From: Physcia stellaris
Lineage: Eukaryota; Ascomycota; Lecanoromycetes; Caliciales; Physciaceae
DNA length: 64,000 bases
Assembly: GCA_018902385.1 (NCBI GenBank)
Contig: JABSSW010000028.1
Coordinates: 310,001-374,000, forward strand
Direction: 5' to 3'
The notes below the pieces were generated by a model. That model ran no database searches, was not told the DNA's origin, and worked only from the letters and a program-made list of their open reading frames with translations. The translations under genes were made by a program, and so were the position numbers. The stretch's first letter is position 1, and every line of letters begins with the position of its first letter. Shown one piece after another: positions 45,521 through 57,519 of this stretch.

Positions 45521-48118
45521 AAGCAGCTGACTCAGAACTCGTTGCTCTCGACATGTAGCATTGCAATCTGGAGTTGCTGATATCTAAAGTAGAAAGTATT
45601 GACGACTTTCCCAAAGTAAAAGGAAACAATTCGACCTGCGTCGAAATGCGTTTGGCCGCGTTCGAAGGCTTGCAGCTCGTCAGCTTAGTCGTGTCTCTAC
45701 GAGAACTAGGATCTCATCAGAATCTATTGGCCTGAGAGGCAACATTGGATGGCACGAAATTGCCGGAAGAGCGGTCAATCAATCAACTTTGGGCCCTTCT
45801 TACAACATCCATGGTAGATCGATGGGTTCATCGAGCGGATAGATGACTCTATTTGGAAATACATCTGTAAGGCATGCTGCAAGTTGTCACGTCAGAGAAA
45901 GCAAGCACTAGCTCCAGACTTTACATATCAGCCTCGGCCAGGGAACGATACCAGCAGAGAACCATGGCGGTTTCAGTAAGCCTAGAATCGGAGAAATCAG
46001 GGTATCAGAAGGTGTTGTGGTGGGGCCATATTGCATGGAGATACCATTGCAACAAATAAAGATTTTCCTCGATGTATATCAGAGGGAACTCAACCCCCTT
46101 GTGGCACAGCGGCAATAGTGACGCTGATATCTACAGTATGTAACCACATAATGGCTTACTGAAAGGGTTTCGTGGTGATCAGTGGCGGTCACGGGCTAGA
46201 CACAGTATGTGCTCAATTGTGGCTTGGCTCACTATCTAGGGGCTGCCTTATCTAGTCGAGGGACAAGTCAGATCCCCCAGCAAGCGAGGTGCGCCCACAG
46301 ACAACAAAGTTTCTTGACAGCTGCTGCGGTCATCCCTGCGGATGCCGACATGTGTGACTGACATCGGCCCCACTATTTGGATGAGAAGCACGAAGTGGTT
46401 GACACGAATGCCAAATAATTCTTGCACCGGGCATCATGTTGCTGTTCAGCTCAGGGGAAGTGAAGTGGCGCCTGTGAAGGGCGCCCAGACCTCGTCAAGA
46501 AGGAGGAAACATAATTTCGGACGACAAAACATGTAAATGAAGTCTTACTACAGGCTTAACCAGTGCTGAAATTTTACGGGACATCACGATACATTTCGCA
46601 ACCGACATCTCGGGTAAGTCTGATACAAGCAGCAGAGATATGGAAAGATGGCCATGATATTCGTAGCTGCAAGGGGCCAAAATCTCCGCCATGCTTCAAG
46701 AGATCCAGGGAATTGAACAGAGACCTACATCAAAATTCCTGATGTGCCAAGATCATTGGAATTTTTAGGGTTAGAAAACGAGCAGCTGCCCCCAGCAGCC
46801 CACCTTTGGCAGCTCAGGCATACACCCCCACATCATTTCTGGGTGCTTACTTCTGCCCCCTCTGATTACTCCCTGTCTCTAGCGCACATCAGGACTTTAG
46901 GTGCGGGTCTCCGTACAGACGTCTAGCTGCCAGTCGATCGTTTTATGTTGGCGTATCTCGGGCATAGAGGCGTCCTGCAAGCTGCGCCTGCAATCACTCC
47001 GAAACATCAAAAAGACCAGTCTAAGCTAACCAATTCCGCTCTCCCGTTTTCACACACATTGAAACAAGCTCCTTTTGCAGAGACGGCACACCATAAACGC
47101 GCAAACCCGATGGCTGCATGTTGGGACTGATCAAACAGACCAACCCTTCTTGGAGCGCCTGTTCCTGCCAGGTGATGCTTATGAGGCCAGGCATGCACCA
47201 CGCTGCCGATGATATTGGTTGGTAGTAGTGTACTACTACTGAGTACTGACTGGATTTTTACCCTAGCGAGCTGGATTACCTCTGATCGCCAACCCTCACT
47301 CCAATAGTAGCCGCGCGCCGTCTCTTCAGAGACCTCGGACACGGCATTCATGGCATCATTGCTTCTGGAAAGAACACGGCATTCATGGCATCATTATTGC
47401 TTCTGGAAAGAACACGGCTTGCTTGTGGTCTTCAGGGGCTGGCGGATGTGACGGAGAAAATAATGAGTCCTGTCCAAAGCAGCTGCGCTAAATTTCTCTA
47501 CCAGGTCAATCCGGAGGTGAGCTTGGACTGCATCGTGAAGTCAGGGATCATTTCCCTCGCATATCGGATGGAGCTTAGTAAACGCTCTTCCGTACTCGTT
47601 CTTCACCTTTTAATTTAGCTACCCATTCTTTTCTGCTGTAGTGAGCTCGTAAGTCATAACATCTTCACTCTCCGCACCCGGCCATACTTCCTTGCATAAA
47701 ACTACAACGCCGTCTTGTTGTCTACATGATCTCGGCCCGCTCCTTTCGCAGCTAGACCTTAAGACTGAAACCTTCCGATAACATCTACAGTCCAGCCATC
47801 TCCTGGCCTCGCCTGATCGATGACAACAACTATTACTACTATGAGAAGTAGAACAAGAGCATGCTGTAACCCCTTGATCGGACAGATCTGCTAGCCCACA
47901 GCTAAGGTCTCGAAGTATCACTAGTCTATTGGATTGGGAGGTACAGTCACGGTAAAGTGCGGGAGAATTAGGGTCTCGTGTTGTCTTGCGATTTTCGTAA
48001 TTTTGCCAAATACCGGCGCGTCACTGGCCCATGGCGGGCAATTTCTGAGCACTCAGAGACTTTGGAGCTTATTGCAATAATATCGCTTTGAAATCCTTGC
48101 ATGGCTTGAGCGCTCAAG
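45521..48118. other. Intergenic, 2.6 kb
   Basis: The largest gene-free stretch outside the transposon nest. Open frames are short and without motifs or splice continuity. It holds a 35/38-bp tandem duplication near 47340-47411. Probably long 5' regulatory sequence of the DUF8004-like gene. Confidence 0.5.
47339..47411. repeat. Tandem duplication, units of 35 and 38 bp
   Basis: ACACGGCATTCATGGCATCATT followed by GCTTCTGGAAAGA appears twice in direct succession. The second copy has three extra bases (ATT), and a 7-bp start of a third unit follows. Confidence 0.92.
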
Positions 48119-50910
48119 ATGTCGGGCAGAAGCGCCTTTGTGCGCGCCAAAAACACGCAACAGTCAGATCGGAGAGCATTTAGAGACTATCCAGAGTATG
48201 AAGATGAGGACCAATTCTCTCGCACACCAGTTTCCTTGTCGAAGCCTGCCTTCTCCAACAATGCCTCATACGTCTCGGGCAATCGCACACGGCGTCGACA
48301 GTCTGTTTCTTCGGCCGGTAGCACGTATGGATACCCACAACCCATGCGCAAGCCCCGCCCCATCATTATTGCGTCAGCGATTGAGAAAAGTGATTTTAGG
48401 ACACATCTGGATGGTATGAGCTCGACCCTGCGAGGCAAGCTCGGGAAACTATTGGGCCGCGGTGACCAGACTCTTTCGAATACGGACAAGCTACACCCGG
48501 GTACTGCGACCGTCTACTCAGACTCCGAATCCCGTAGCACAGGATGGACACCATCCCTCAACGCCGTTCCATCCTTGTCACCCAGTACATCGCCGTCCGA
48601 AGTGCCCTCTACATATCCATCCGTTCGAACACCTACATCCGCTGCGTCGAAGCGTAAGCAACAGCAAGAGTCTGTTATACATAAGATTAGAAGATTTGAA
48701 GGTGGTGGGAAGTTACCGCAGCTCGGCTGGAAGTCTCTGTCAAATGTAAGATGAGATCCAACGGCTCAATGAAGTTGTTCTCTAATACCGAACAGAACCC
48801 CGAACTCTGGGACGAAGAAGGTGACACTTTTGTGTACATGTATATGCGAGGTTCTCGGACCAAACCACCCCCTTCGTTTCGTATTAACTCCAAAATCATC
48901 AAGGACTCTAGATCTCCGTTATTCATCAATCAATTGTACAATACCGTAGAACCTGAGGGCTGGCCCAGATTCTATCCTCACAGTGAGTCCGACCGAAGCT
49001 CTTCGTCAGACGACTCAGGCTTGCCTTACAAATCCCATCTCAGGAGGCGTGTGGTGTCTGGAAAATACACCGAAGCTGGCGATAGTGGCTCTCTGCGACC
49101 ACCTAATGTTTCCAAGCGGTTTATGGAGACAGCACCGCGTGGAATACAGCACGAGATATACGTTGCCTGGCCAGGAGCGGAGACTGGCACGCATTCGACC
49201 ATCTGGCATATCACCACTCGGAACTTCTTCGCGGTCATGTACGACGCAAGTGCGCTGGTTGGGACAACTCTCCTTGAAGCCATGATTCAGCTTTTTGAAC
49301 GCGTCACAATGTACCCGGAATATTTAGATGGAAATATCAGCAGAGTTGCTTGGATCACGGATTATATAATACGCCACCAGTTTGACGATGTACGGAATAA
49401 TCCCTCGTATGCGGCATCACTCCTCGCTTTCAGTGAGACACCGGGTGTGCGATGGAGAGAAGGTTACATCGAGGCATTCGTACACTGTACTGGTATGCTC
49501 AGTATGGGTCTCCAAACTATTCCGGAATGGCGTAGTATCACTCCGCACACGAAAATGTTCCTGCATAATGCAAGTATGGAGATCGAAGAGCGCATACATC
49601 GTGCACAGCACTGGCTTATCAACTTTGATTTCTCTGAGATGTGGCCTGCAAGCAGTGCACCTCCCATGGTTCAACGCGGGTGCTTTGACCGGCTGAGAAA
49701 ATGGCTATGTAAATACTATGAGCAAGCTTTTCTACACTGGCCACCTACCAATGACGAGACTTGGCTCACTCGAGATATTGTCCTACGGTTAAGGGATGAC
49801 TTCTACGGTTTATACGACTACCTTGTTGACCGCGACATCATCTTCGACGGCTCCACGTACCGTCCTGGTCAAAAGTGGGTTATCACGAGCAACTCCGGTC
49901 AAGCCTTCCGTGCAGACACCCAAGACCTTCCCTTCACCGACATCCTCATCGCCTTCGATAACCGCAACAAGTTCCCCCATATCCCTCACCCCTACCCGAT
50001 TCTCCCTCCTTCCTCCCCTGTCAACCCTCCGAAACATAAATCCACATTCAGCCTCAAGAAAACCACCTCGCCTGCCGACTTCAGTGCTCAATCCCGGCGC
50101 AAAGCCCTCACCTACTCCGAAGCCAGCAACGTCTACACGCTCCGAGACCAGTACATGCACACCGACCTCGTCACAAACTTCATCCGCTTCGAGCAATCCG
50201 ACATGGTCGACGCCGTGGACCCCTACGAAGCCCGCCGCAGCCGCTGGCTCCTCATCTACGGCGTCCTGCAAGTCCTCGCCACCATTTCTGTCGACAGCCC
50301 GAACCTCCGCTACAAGGAAGGCGCGCAATACCACCTCTCCCCACAAATGAAAGGCGTCGTCCCCTGGGCTGACCGTGGCGCTCCGCCAGAAGATGAGGCC
50401 GAGCACACCCGTTCACACTGCTGGGTCGTCCCCCGGACCTGGACGCCCATGGCGCCTAAAGCCCGTACGGGGGGGCACAAGCCGATTATCTGGGGCCAGT
50501 ACGGCGATGGGCGTGCGAGGGGGGACTCGGGCGAGAAGGTTCCGCAGCTGTACTCCAGAAACCAGGATCCGAATCCGAGTCAACGTGAGCTTTCCCTGGG
50601 CCACAAACGCGCTGCGGAATGGGTTGCTGCTAATGGGCACCATGCCACTGCTTCCAGCGGCACGGACCTTCGCTCAGAGATGGGGACTTCGACCGCCGAG
50701 ACTGGCCTGGGGAATAGTCACGCGGCGTTGGAGAGCAGTGTGGGCAACCGGATGGGCAGCGGGAGGACAGAAAGTGGGAGCCGGACGGGCATGACGCCGA
50801 GTCAGGGAGGCAGCAGTGGGAGTGGAGGCGAGGAGAGCGCGATGGCTGCCAGGAGGCGGAGGGCGATGATCCACGGCTTCACGGATTTCAAGCCGCCGAG
50901 CGATTGGTGA
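48119..50910 (+). CDS. DUF8004-like fungal protein of unknown function
   Basis: Two exons (48119-48745, 48796-50910) give 913 residues. The 50-nt intron (GTAAGA donor, CTAAT branch) joins LSN to NPELWDEEGDTFVYMY. The N-terminal 200 residues are Ser/Arg/Pro-rich and probably disordered. Residues of about 215-600 form a globular domain with conserved-looking Trp and Tyr: PELWDEEGDT, LPYKSHLRRR, EIYVAWPGAE, WHITTRNFFAVMY, LVGTTLLEAMIQLFERV, PVRWREGYIEAF-like, and later RRSRWLLIYGVLQVL. This order is what I know from large fungal proteins annotated DUF8004; the function is unknown. The C-terminal 200 residues are Gly/Ser-rich. Assignment to that domain name is from memory of the pattern. Confidence 0.8.
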
Positions 50911-51827
50911 TCGGCCTTGGATCTCTCTAACCTCTTTTTCGGCTTCACCGCTCCCCTGTCTTCGGTGTCGAGCGAGTGGGAAGCTTGCGTCGTCGCGGGC
51001 CTCTACGACGGCAATCGCCAGCCTGCTCCTGGTCTTTTCGTCTTCGACGATACCATTCGTGATCACGGCCTTTCCGGACAGGTTCCTTCTGCTGATCGGG
51101 GACGGCCAATCCCGGTCCTATATCACACTTCTTCGGTTTACTACTTATTTACCAGTAATAAAGGCTGACCCTCCGGCCCTCTCTACACACACTTCTTCAA
51201 GTTCATTTCCCTTTACTAATGGGCAATGGCGTTTGGGGACGACATATAAAAAGGGGTATCTTATTACGGGGCATTTTCACAGGGTTTCAGCGAATGGGGA
51301 TTTCCGCGGGATGATTTAGCTGGGAATTGCTTCTCGTTTCTATGAAAAAGAAGGGGCCGTTTGAAGCGAGGTTGGATGATGCTGGAGATGTGGAGATGAG
51401 ATGGGACGAGATGAGAAGGAGCCTTTTAATTTTCGTTGAGATACCACTACCCATGGCTATGTGAGAATAGCCTGGATAGACTTTTAGTTGTTTGACAGTA
51501 GGTAGAGTAATTATTAAGTGTATGGTTTCAATAATGCATTTTTCACCATCGCCTCGCAAGAATAATAGTAGTTGAGATTCTTAACGAGAGCGGGTAGCCT
51601 GGAGGCATCACTTTTGAGGCATGTTGCAAGAAAGATATTTCCGAGCATGTAGTACATTAATGGAATTAAAATTGAGAATTATCGTCAAAAGGCGTTCATT
51701 CGTAACAAAGACATTCAGCACGCTGATTCACCGTAAAACCCGCTTCAAGGACCAATACACTCGCTTGCTAAACTGGATGTGCTTATGCAAAATTTTCCTT
51801 ACTTTTCTCCCTTTACTATCACTTGCC
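50911..51827. other. Convergent intergenic region
   Basis: 3' flanks of the DUF8004-like gene and the Cys-rich membrane protein gene. AT-rich stretches from about 51,400 resemble transcript ends. No gene seen. Confidence 0.5.
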
Positions 51828-53009
51828 TCAACGATCCCCACCCCTGCTTCGTGGATCTGGTGCTCTCCCTGGGGAACCCAAGAACGTCAAGTTCGGCGGC
51901 AGATCCGCCTCGCGGATCATTCCCGAGAAGGTTGTGCCGGGCCGCTGACTCGCGTTGTCCCTCAGATATCCAGCATTCGGCGGGCTGTAGATCTTGATGC
52001 TCTCCGTACTCGGCTCCCTCCTCAACGCATTACGGTTGGGCGTCTGCATCGGTGTCTGCAAAGTCCGCCCTATATTGTCTAACGGAGCGAGATGCCCTCC
52101 ATGGCCGGGCGACTTTTGGAAGTTGGGCGAGCGGGGCGAGCGGTTGAAGAGACTCCGGACGCGAGAGGAGGCGCGGGGCCGACCATAGGCTGCTGCGTTC
52201 GGGCTTGTCGGCTCGGGACCGCGGCGGAGAAAGTCGTTGCGGAGTTCGCCGTTTTGTGGGTATTGAGGCATGGGATCTGAGATGGAGGGTTGGCCGGCGG
52301 AACTGTAGACTGAGGCGTTGGATTTTCCGGGCGGGTGGTTCTTGCGGTGCCGCCCGAGGATCAGGATCGCTGCGATGACTGTGATGATGCCGATGATGAA
52401 GCCAACTGCTACGCCTATCCCGACGGCTAAACCGGGGAATTTATTGCAGTGTGGATTCAAGCTTCCAGGGAGAGCGGTGTGAGTAGATGATGTTGATGCT
52501 GACGTAGATGTAGTGGATTTTGTTGCACTACCTGTGCTTGTAGGGGTTGTGGTGCTGGAAGCTTTTGATGTGGACGAGGAGGACTGCATAGCACAGTGGT
52601 TGGTCTCGCAAGAGTAGCCTTTAGGGCAGCAGTTGCTACCGCACTTTTCGAGTGATCCGGTCAAGTCCGTGGTATGTAGCCCGCTCGCAGGGAATTTACC
52701 CGCATCTTGTTTTGATATGTCGCAAGTGACGGGTTCTATGGTCTTGCAATCCTTGCCTGAGGGACAGCATATTGCTGATTTGTTGTTATTGAAGGCTATG
52801 CACTGCTGATTCGAAGCGCAGCAGAAGTTTCCTGGCAAGCCTGGCTTGTTGCAGGACGAGTAATTGGGTGTGGCGCACTGGTTGTTCTGTCTTGATAGTA
52901 ATTGAAGGGCTTGTTCCGGGTTAAGTGCCGTATGTAATGCGACGACGGATGGCGTTCTGTGAGAGAGAAGGCACACGGCCAGTAGGTTCAGAAGGCTTGT
53001 TGGGAGCAT
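51828..53009 (-). CDS. Cys-rich single-pass membrane protein, wall-sensor-like architecture
   Basis: Intronless, 393 residues from the ATG at 53009; upstream only a TTG extends the frame. Order: signal peptide (MLPTSLLNLLAVCLL), a Cys-rich ectodomain with two CC pairs of the form GNFCCASNQQC and SAICCPSGKDC plus SNCCPKGYSC, a Ser/Thr-rich stalk near residues 140-180 suited to O-mannosylation, one membrane helix (VGIGVAVGFIIGIITVIAAILIL), and a basic Pro/Ser/Arg-rich cytosolic tail. This is the layout of fungal Wsc/Mid2-like sensors, although the Cys pattern is not a WSC domain. Function as a surface sensor is inference. Confidence 0.75.
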   Translation of the reverse strand: MLPTSLLNLLAVCLLSHRTPSVVALHTALNPEQALQLLSRQNNQCATPNYSSCNKPGLPGNFCCASNQQCIAFNNNKSAICCPSGKDCKTIEPVTCDISKQDAGKFPASGLHTTDLTGSLEKCGSNCCPKGYSCETNHCAMQSSSSTSKASSTTTPTSTGSATKSTTSTSASTSSTHTALPGSLNPHCNKFPGLAVGIGVAVGFIIGIITVIAAILILGRHRKNHPPGKSNASVYSSAGQPSISDPMPQYPQNGELRNDFLRRGPEPTSPNAAAYGRPRASSRVRSLFNRSPRSPNFQKSPGHGGHLAPLDNIGRTLQTPMQTPNRNALRREPSTESIKIYSPPNAGYLRDNASQRPGTTFSGMIREADLPPNLTFLGSPGRAPDPRSRGGDR

Positions 53010-53670
53010 GTGTGCTGCTGGATTGTGAGACTTGTTTGATCTACCAGAGATCTGCAATAATGGAGAGCAAAGATATTAAGATTGCCGGAAACAGATCTAA
53101 GCTCGAGCGAAGGATAAGACCTTGGTGAAGACAAGAACAGAGAGACAAAGGAACGTTGTCTAAACGAGATGGACAAAGGAGAATACGACAAAGACCAGCT
53201 TTGTGGTTAATACACAAACACTGGGACAAGAATAGGTATGACGAAGGAGAGCAAAAGAGGAGTCGGGCCTGATTTTGATAACCCATTCATGAGGTATCAA
53301 CAGACGGGATATTCATTGAGTTTCTCGTTCGCGGTCACGCTGGAAGAACGAGCGTGCCACGCGCCTGAGGCGCGCTGATTGGGCGTCAGATAGATGAGGC
53401 TCCTTCACAGCAAGTGAGTATGACTCGAGGCAATGAGAGGTTCTCTGACATCGAAAGCATCTTGGGTGATGGAGTTGAAACCGAAGAGCCAGCGGCAGCG
53501 TGTGACAAGTTGAAGTCCCCCGAGGGTGGACGCGCTTTATGATTGGTTGTTTCAGATCAATCCCGCCAAGCCCAGTACATATGTCTGCTTACATAATGAC
53601 ATCCGGAAAAAAGATGCAAAAGCGCATCACCAATTGCCCATGGCCTTTCTAGCTTCACCGTCTTCTGTCT
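53010..53670. other. Divergent promoter region
   Basis: 661 bp between the starts of the Cys-rich membrane protein and the mitoribosomal protein. No gene seen. Confidence 0.5.
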
Positions 53671-54684
53671 ATGATATCCCCGTTGCTAATACGGCAGCAG
53701 TCGGCTCTGCTTGCTCGTAAGCCACTCTCTGTACGTCACTGCAGGCCTCCCAAGGCCACCGCCTTGCTAATTCCGGTATCTAGTCAAAATGTTTATACGC
53801 ACCTAGAACTCAAGTTCGATATCGGCATTTCACGCCTGCGCTGACGCACGGCCACATCTTTGCTGAACATGGGGTGAACGCCATGATGTCGCCGGCTGGC
53901 TTCGACCTAGCATGGACACAGTATCAAGAATACCTCGTCACCAATCTCAACCAGATGACTTACGGTACACCCCATCCCCTCTTCCCTTCACAACAGCTAA
54001 CTCACGTCTCCTCCAGGCACCCCTGACGACAGCTCCACGGTCAAAAACCTAGCCATCAAATACGCTCGCGACGCCCACAAAGCAAGCCTCTTCAACTACG
54101 CCTCCATGGCGTACAACAACCACTTCATGTTCAGCACTCTAACCTCCAACCCCACCCCTCCATCAAGCGCGCTCGAATCCCACATCTTGGGATCCGACTT
54201 CTCCTCCCTGGCCTCCTTGCGAGAAACCTTCATCGCGACCGCCGACTCCATGTTCGGCCCCGGCTACACCTGGCTCATCAAGCGCAATCCCAGCCAGAAA
54301 TTCAGTATCCTAAACACCTACCTCGCCGGATCTCCCTTTCCCGGTGCACACTACCGTCGGCAGCCCATCGACGTGGCCACTCTGCCCAGCAGCTCAGTCC
54401 CTGGCTATTCGACTGCCCTAGCCGAACTCCTTGGACGGGGGAGAACAGGGAACATGGCAGCTGGGGCGATGGGGCCACACGCAGAGAGCGGAGATATAGC
54501 GCCTGGGGGGGTGCACCTGGATGTGCTAATGTGTGTCAATACGTGGCAGCATTGTTGGTTAATGGATTGGGGGATTGGCGGCAAGAGGGGATATCTGGAG
54601 GCGTGGTGGGACAGCATCAATTGGGATGTTGTAGAGGGGAATGCGGGTCTGGGAAACAGGGCGGTGAGAGTGAAGCAAAATTAA
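53671..54684 (+). CDS. Mitochondrial small-subunit ribosomal protein with Fe/Mn-SOD fold (mS42/mS43, RSM26/MRP1-like)
   Basis: Three exons (53671-53730, 53784-53964, 54017-54684; introns of 53 and 52 nt) give 302 residues. The N-terminus (MISPLLIRQQSALLARKPLS) is a mitochondrial presequence. GFDLAWTQYQEYL, FNYASMAYNNHFMF, MFGPGYTWLIK and DVLMCVNTWQHCWLMDW-GIGGKRGYLEAWW follow the SOD helix-sheet order. The metal ligands of true SOD are not all retained (the second-domain D-x-W-E-H motif reads NTWQHCWLMDWG), as in the ribosomal relatives. It therefore probably has a structural role in the mitoribosome head rather than SOD activity. Confidence 0.85.
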
Positions 54685-55127
54685 AGTAGGAATTGAAGTG
54701 GCAGTCGTACATTTGGGGGATGGCAGTAGACATTCTGTATCTATATTGTGTACGCGTTCTGCTTGAGATACCTACTCGCTATCAGTTGATGACTCCCCTG
54801 CTTTCACACTTGCATCGCCTTCCCACTGTAGCAATTGGGATCAATTTCACGGCTTTGGTTGGACCAAGGGCTTTGATATGTAATAGTCGAAATTCGGAAG
54901 GCAACAAAGCAGAGAGACGGAGCGAAAGGAGGATCACCACGCTCTAAAGCATCAATTTGTCATCTGTCTGTAAAGCAATTGCTAGTCTAATCTCAATCTA
55001 TCGAAGAAGCAAATCGTCAATCTACCCGCCAGCAAGTTATCAGAAACCGAAATCCTTGTCATTTAGTAATTAATGAATGTGTTGCCGAAAGTCAATCTCC
55101 CACGGTTTGAACCCTCACAGCAGTAAT
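54685..55127. other. Convergent intergenic region
   Basis: 3' flanks of the mitoribosomal and ornithine decarboxylase genes; AT-rich, no gene seen. Confidence 0.5.
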
Positions 55128-56477
55128 TCAATAACCTAGAAGCGCGGAAGCGCCAGGCTCGCTGGAAACGTACAGAACTTGATGATCGTCGGAGAAGCCG
55201 TTGAACCTGGTGGCGGAGCATCTGGTGTATGCTCCCATCTCCTCAAAATAAAGCCAATCCCCAACGTCGAGCAAGCCTCGGAGGGTGCATATATTCGTGA
55301 TAAGGTCGATTCCATCACAAGTAGGACCCCAGATAGAGTAATCCGTGGCTTTGATATTGTCCTCACCGCCTTGCTTCCGTAGTACACGAGCGGACGGATG
55401 CTGGTGGTCGAATATAATGCTGGAAAAATTGCCGTATGCACCGTCATTGAGGTAAAGCATATAGGACAAGGCCTTAGTGACCGGATCTTGGATTTCACGG
55501 CGTGCTATGACGTTGCAAGCCAATGTGAAAGCAGAGGCCACGTAGTATCGACCAGGCTCACCGATGATACGGACGCTGGGTGGGAAATACTCGTCTAAAG
55601 CCTGACTAAGGACATGTGCCATGGCTTCGAACGTATCTCCGGTAAAGCCGCCCCCAACGTCGAGGGTTTTGAGCTCATAGCCAATGTCTGCTGCCCGATC
55701 GAAAACAGATCGAGAGTCTCGCACGGCTTTAATGAAGGATTCAGGATCCGAGGCCCCAGATCCGACATGGAAGCTGACTCCCACCACATTCAGATTCAGA
55801 GTCTTTGCAAGCTCTAAAAGCTCCTTAGTAGAGTCCAGTGATGTCCCAAATTTCTGGCTGAGACGACACAAGCTTGAAGAATCATCAGTAAGGATTCGAA
55901 GGAAGAGCTCAGCCTGAGGGTATAAAGCATGGATTTTGTAGAGCTCATCGGCGTTGTCAAATGTCATTTGCTTGACGCCATGCTGAGCGGCATATCGCAC
56001 ATAAGACTTGGTCTTGCACGGTTGAGCGTAGATGATCCGAGTTGGATGAACACCAAGTTTGAGGACTTGCTCGATTTCGGCTTTGGATGCGCAGTCGAAC
56101 CCGGTACCCAGTGCTGACAACAGGCGTAGAACTTCGGGATCTGGATTGCACTTGACGGCTGTAAACTGTCAGAAGACCCTCAGTACACTCAAATTCCGCT
56201 GGCGTTTACCATAGTGCGGCTTGACTCTTCCCAAGTTTAGCTTCCAGCGGAGATGCTGACGATACACTTCACCAACGTCAGCGACGAAGAAAGCATCCTC
56301 CTCCCCTGGCTCGCAAATGTCCGTGTCGATGGTATCCACTCGTTGCTTCAGAGTATTCCGTACCAGGTCTTTCTGATCATCCGTGTCAAAGCGGCGAAGG
56401 CAATCTACAGTCAATGACTGATGATTAAGATAGGCTGATTCATATTCTTGGGCAGTTGTTGTTGCCGATGGTGCCAT
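55128..56477 (-). CDS. Ornithine decarboxylase
   Basis: Two exons (56477-56210, 56158-55128; 51-nt intron) give 432 residues, the normal length. It makes putrescine from ornithine with PLP, the first step of polyamine synthesis. The intron splits the PLP-lysine motif; joining restores YAVKCNPDP. FHVGSGA, LDVGGGFTG and IIGEPGRYYV bind the PLP phosphate. WGPTCDGIDLI carries the catalytic Cys that acts across the dimer, and EEMGAYT closes the barrel region. Fungal ODC is controlled by antizyme; no antizyme is in this window. I see no ATG in the roughly 240 bp upstream of the start that would make an upstream frame. Confidence 0.95.
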
Positions 56478-57519
56478 GCCCTCGCGGAGCTTTCAAAGTG
56501 TTTGATTTTGGGACGGTTGTGGTTGTTCCTGTTAGGGAGGCTTGTAGGCGTCAGAGCCTGCAGTGGGTGAACGCGGCCTTTTCGACTCTTCCTCGATGAG
56601 AGGAAGAACCTGTGAGGGCGACCTATGCGGCAGCTGGAGGGTTGACTCAGACACGAGGGCGTTGGGTAGAATCTCAAGCAAATGAATCTTAGGCGAGTGA
56701 TTTGCCCTCAGCTGGAGGAGGAAGGTCGTTGAGAATGTGGGGGTGAGGGCAAGTGGCGGGATCTTGAAGGGAGAATCGAGTCAAAGCCGGTAAGGCCGTA
56801 TTGGTGACAGAGCCTTTGATATGACCAAAGGCAGTCGAGCAGAGATGAATGGATCAAGACGTCCTATTGTGCCCTTTGGAAAGGCTGCAAGGTGAACCTT
56901 CAGCTGTTTCTCGAGGAGGCAGCAGTGAAAGTTGTGTGAGTGACTGCCGACCGTGAGCGGTAATGGACGAAGTTTTGCGAGCTCCACAGGGAAGGGATAT
57001 CGGGTAGAATCTAATGAAGACTGTAAAGCCCGAGTGGAGAATCAATTGTACTACTAAGAGGTAAGGCAAGGGAAGAAGGGGAGGTGTACATACTGATAAT
57101 GTAGTGATGTAGGGTTTATGCGAAGAGAAAGTTTTTGTGGTGCGCGAATTTAGAGTTCACCGCAACTTAGCCGATGACACAACTCTGGAGCTAAAACTGT
57201 CAAAACATGGAGAAACTGCTAGACTAAAGTACGAGACTGCCTTGTCCCCTACATCAACCCCGGCCGGCTGAAAACAAGCTGAGTCAGGGGCGTGATAATA
57301 ATCAAAGAGCAACACGAAGCTAAAAGATCCAAGATCCTACTCTCGATGCTCTGCTACCGTCGCAGGCTGGAAAATCATACGTCAGTAGGTGTGAAGACCT
57401 CGACCTTGTTCAGGCCATCGAACATGATCATCATTCAACGAATCGGTAAACTTCTGAACGGGAGAACCTTTATCTTTATCTCAGCTGAGAGGTCGCCATC
57501 GGCCCTACCTTTCCTTCTG
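56478..57519. other. ODC promoter and leader region
   Basis: About 1 kb between ODC and the METTL21-like gene. On the coding strand the sequence upstream of ODC is pyrimidine-rich, fitting a long leader. No gene seen. Confidence 0.5.

Noticed and set aside
49810-50406. 198-codon minus-strand frame
   Set aside because: GC-rich antisense shadow of the DUF8004-like coding exon, Val/Gly-rich without motif.
53526-53720. 64-codon plus-strand frame as start of the mitoribosomal gene
   Set aside because: It cannot be spliced in phase. The ATG at 53671 in another frame gives a good presequence and clean splice phases.
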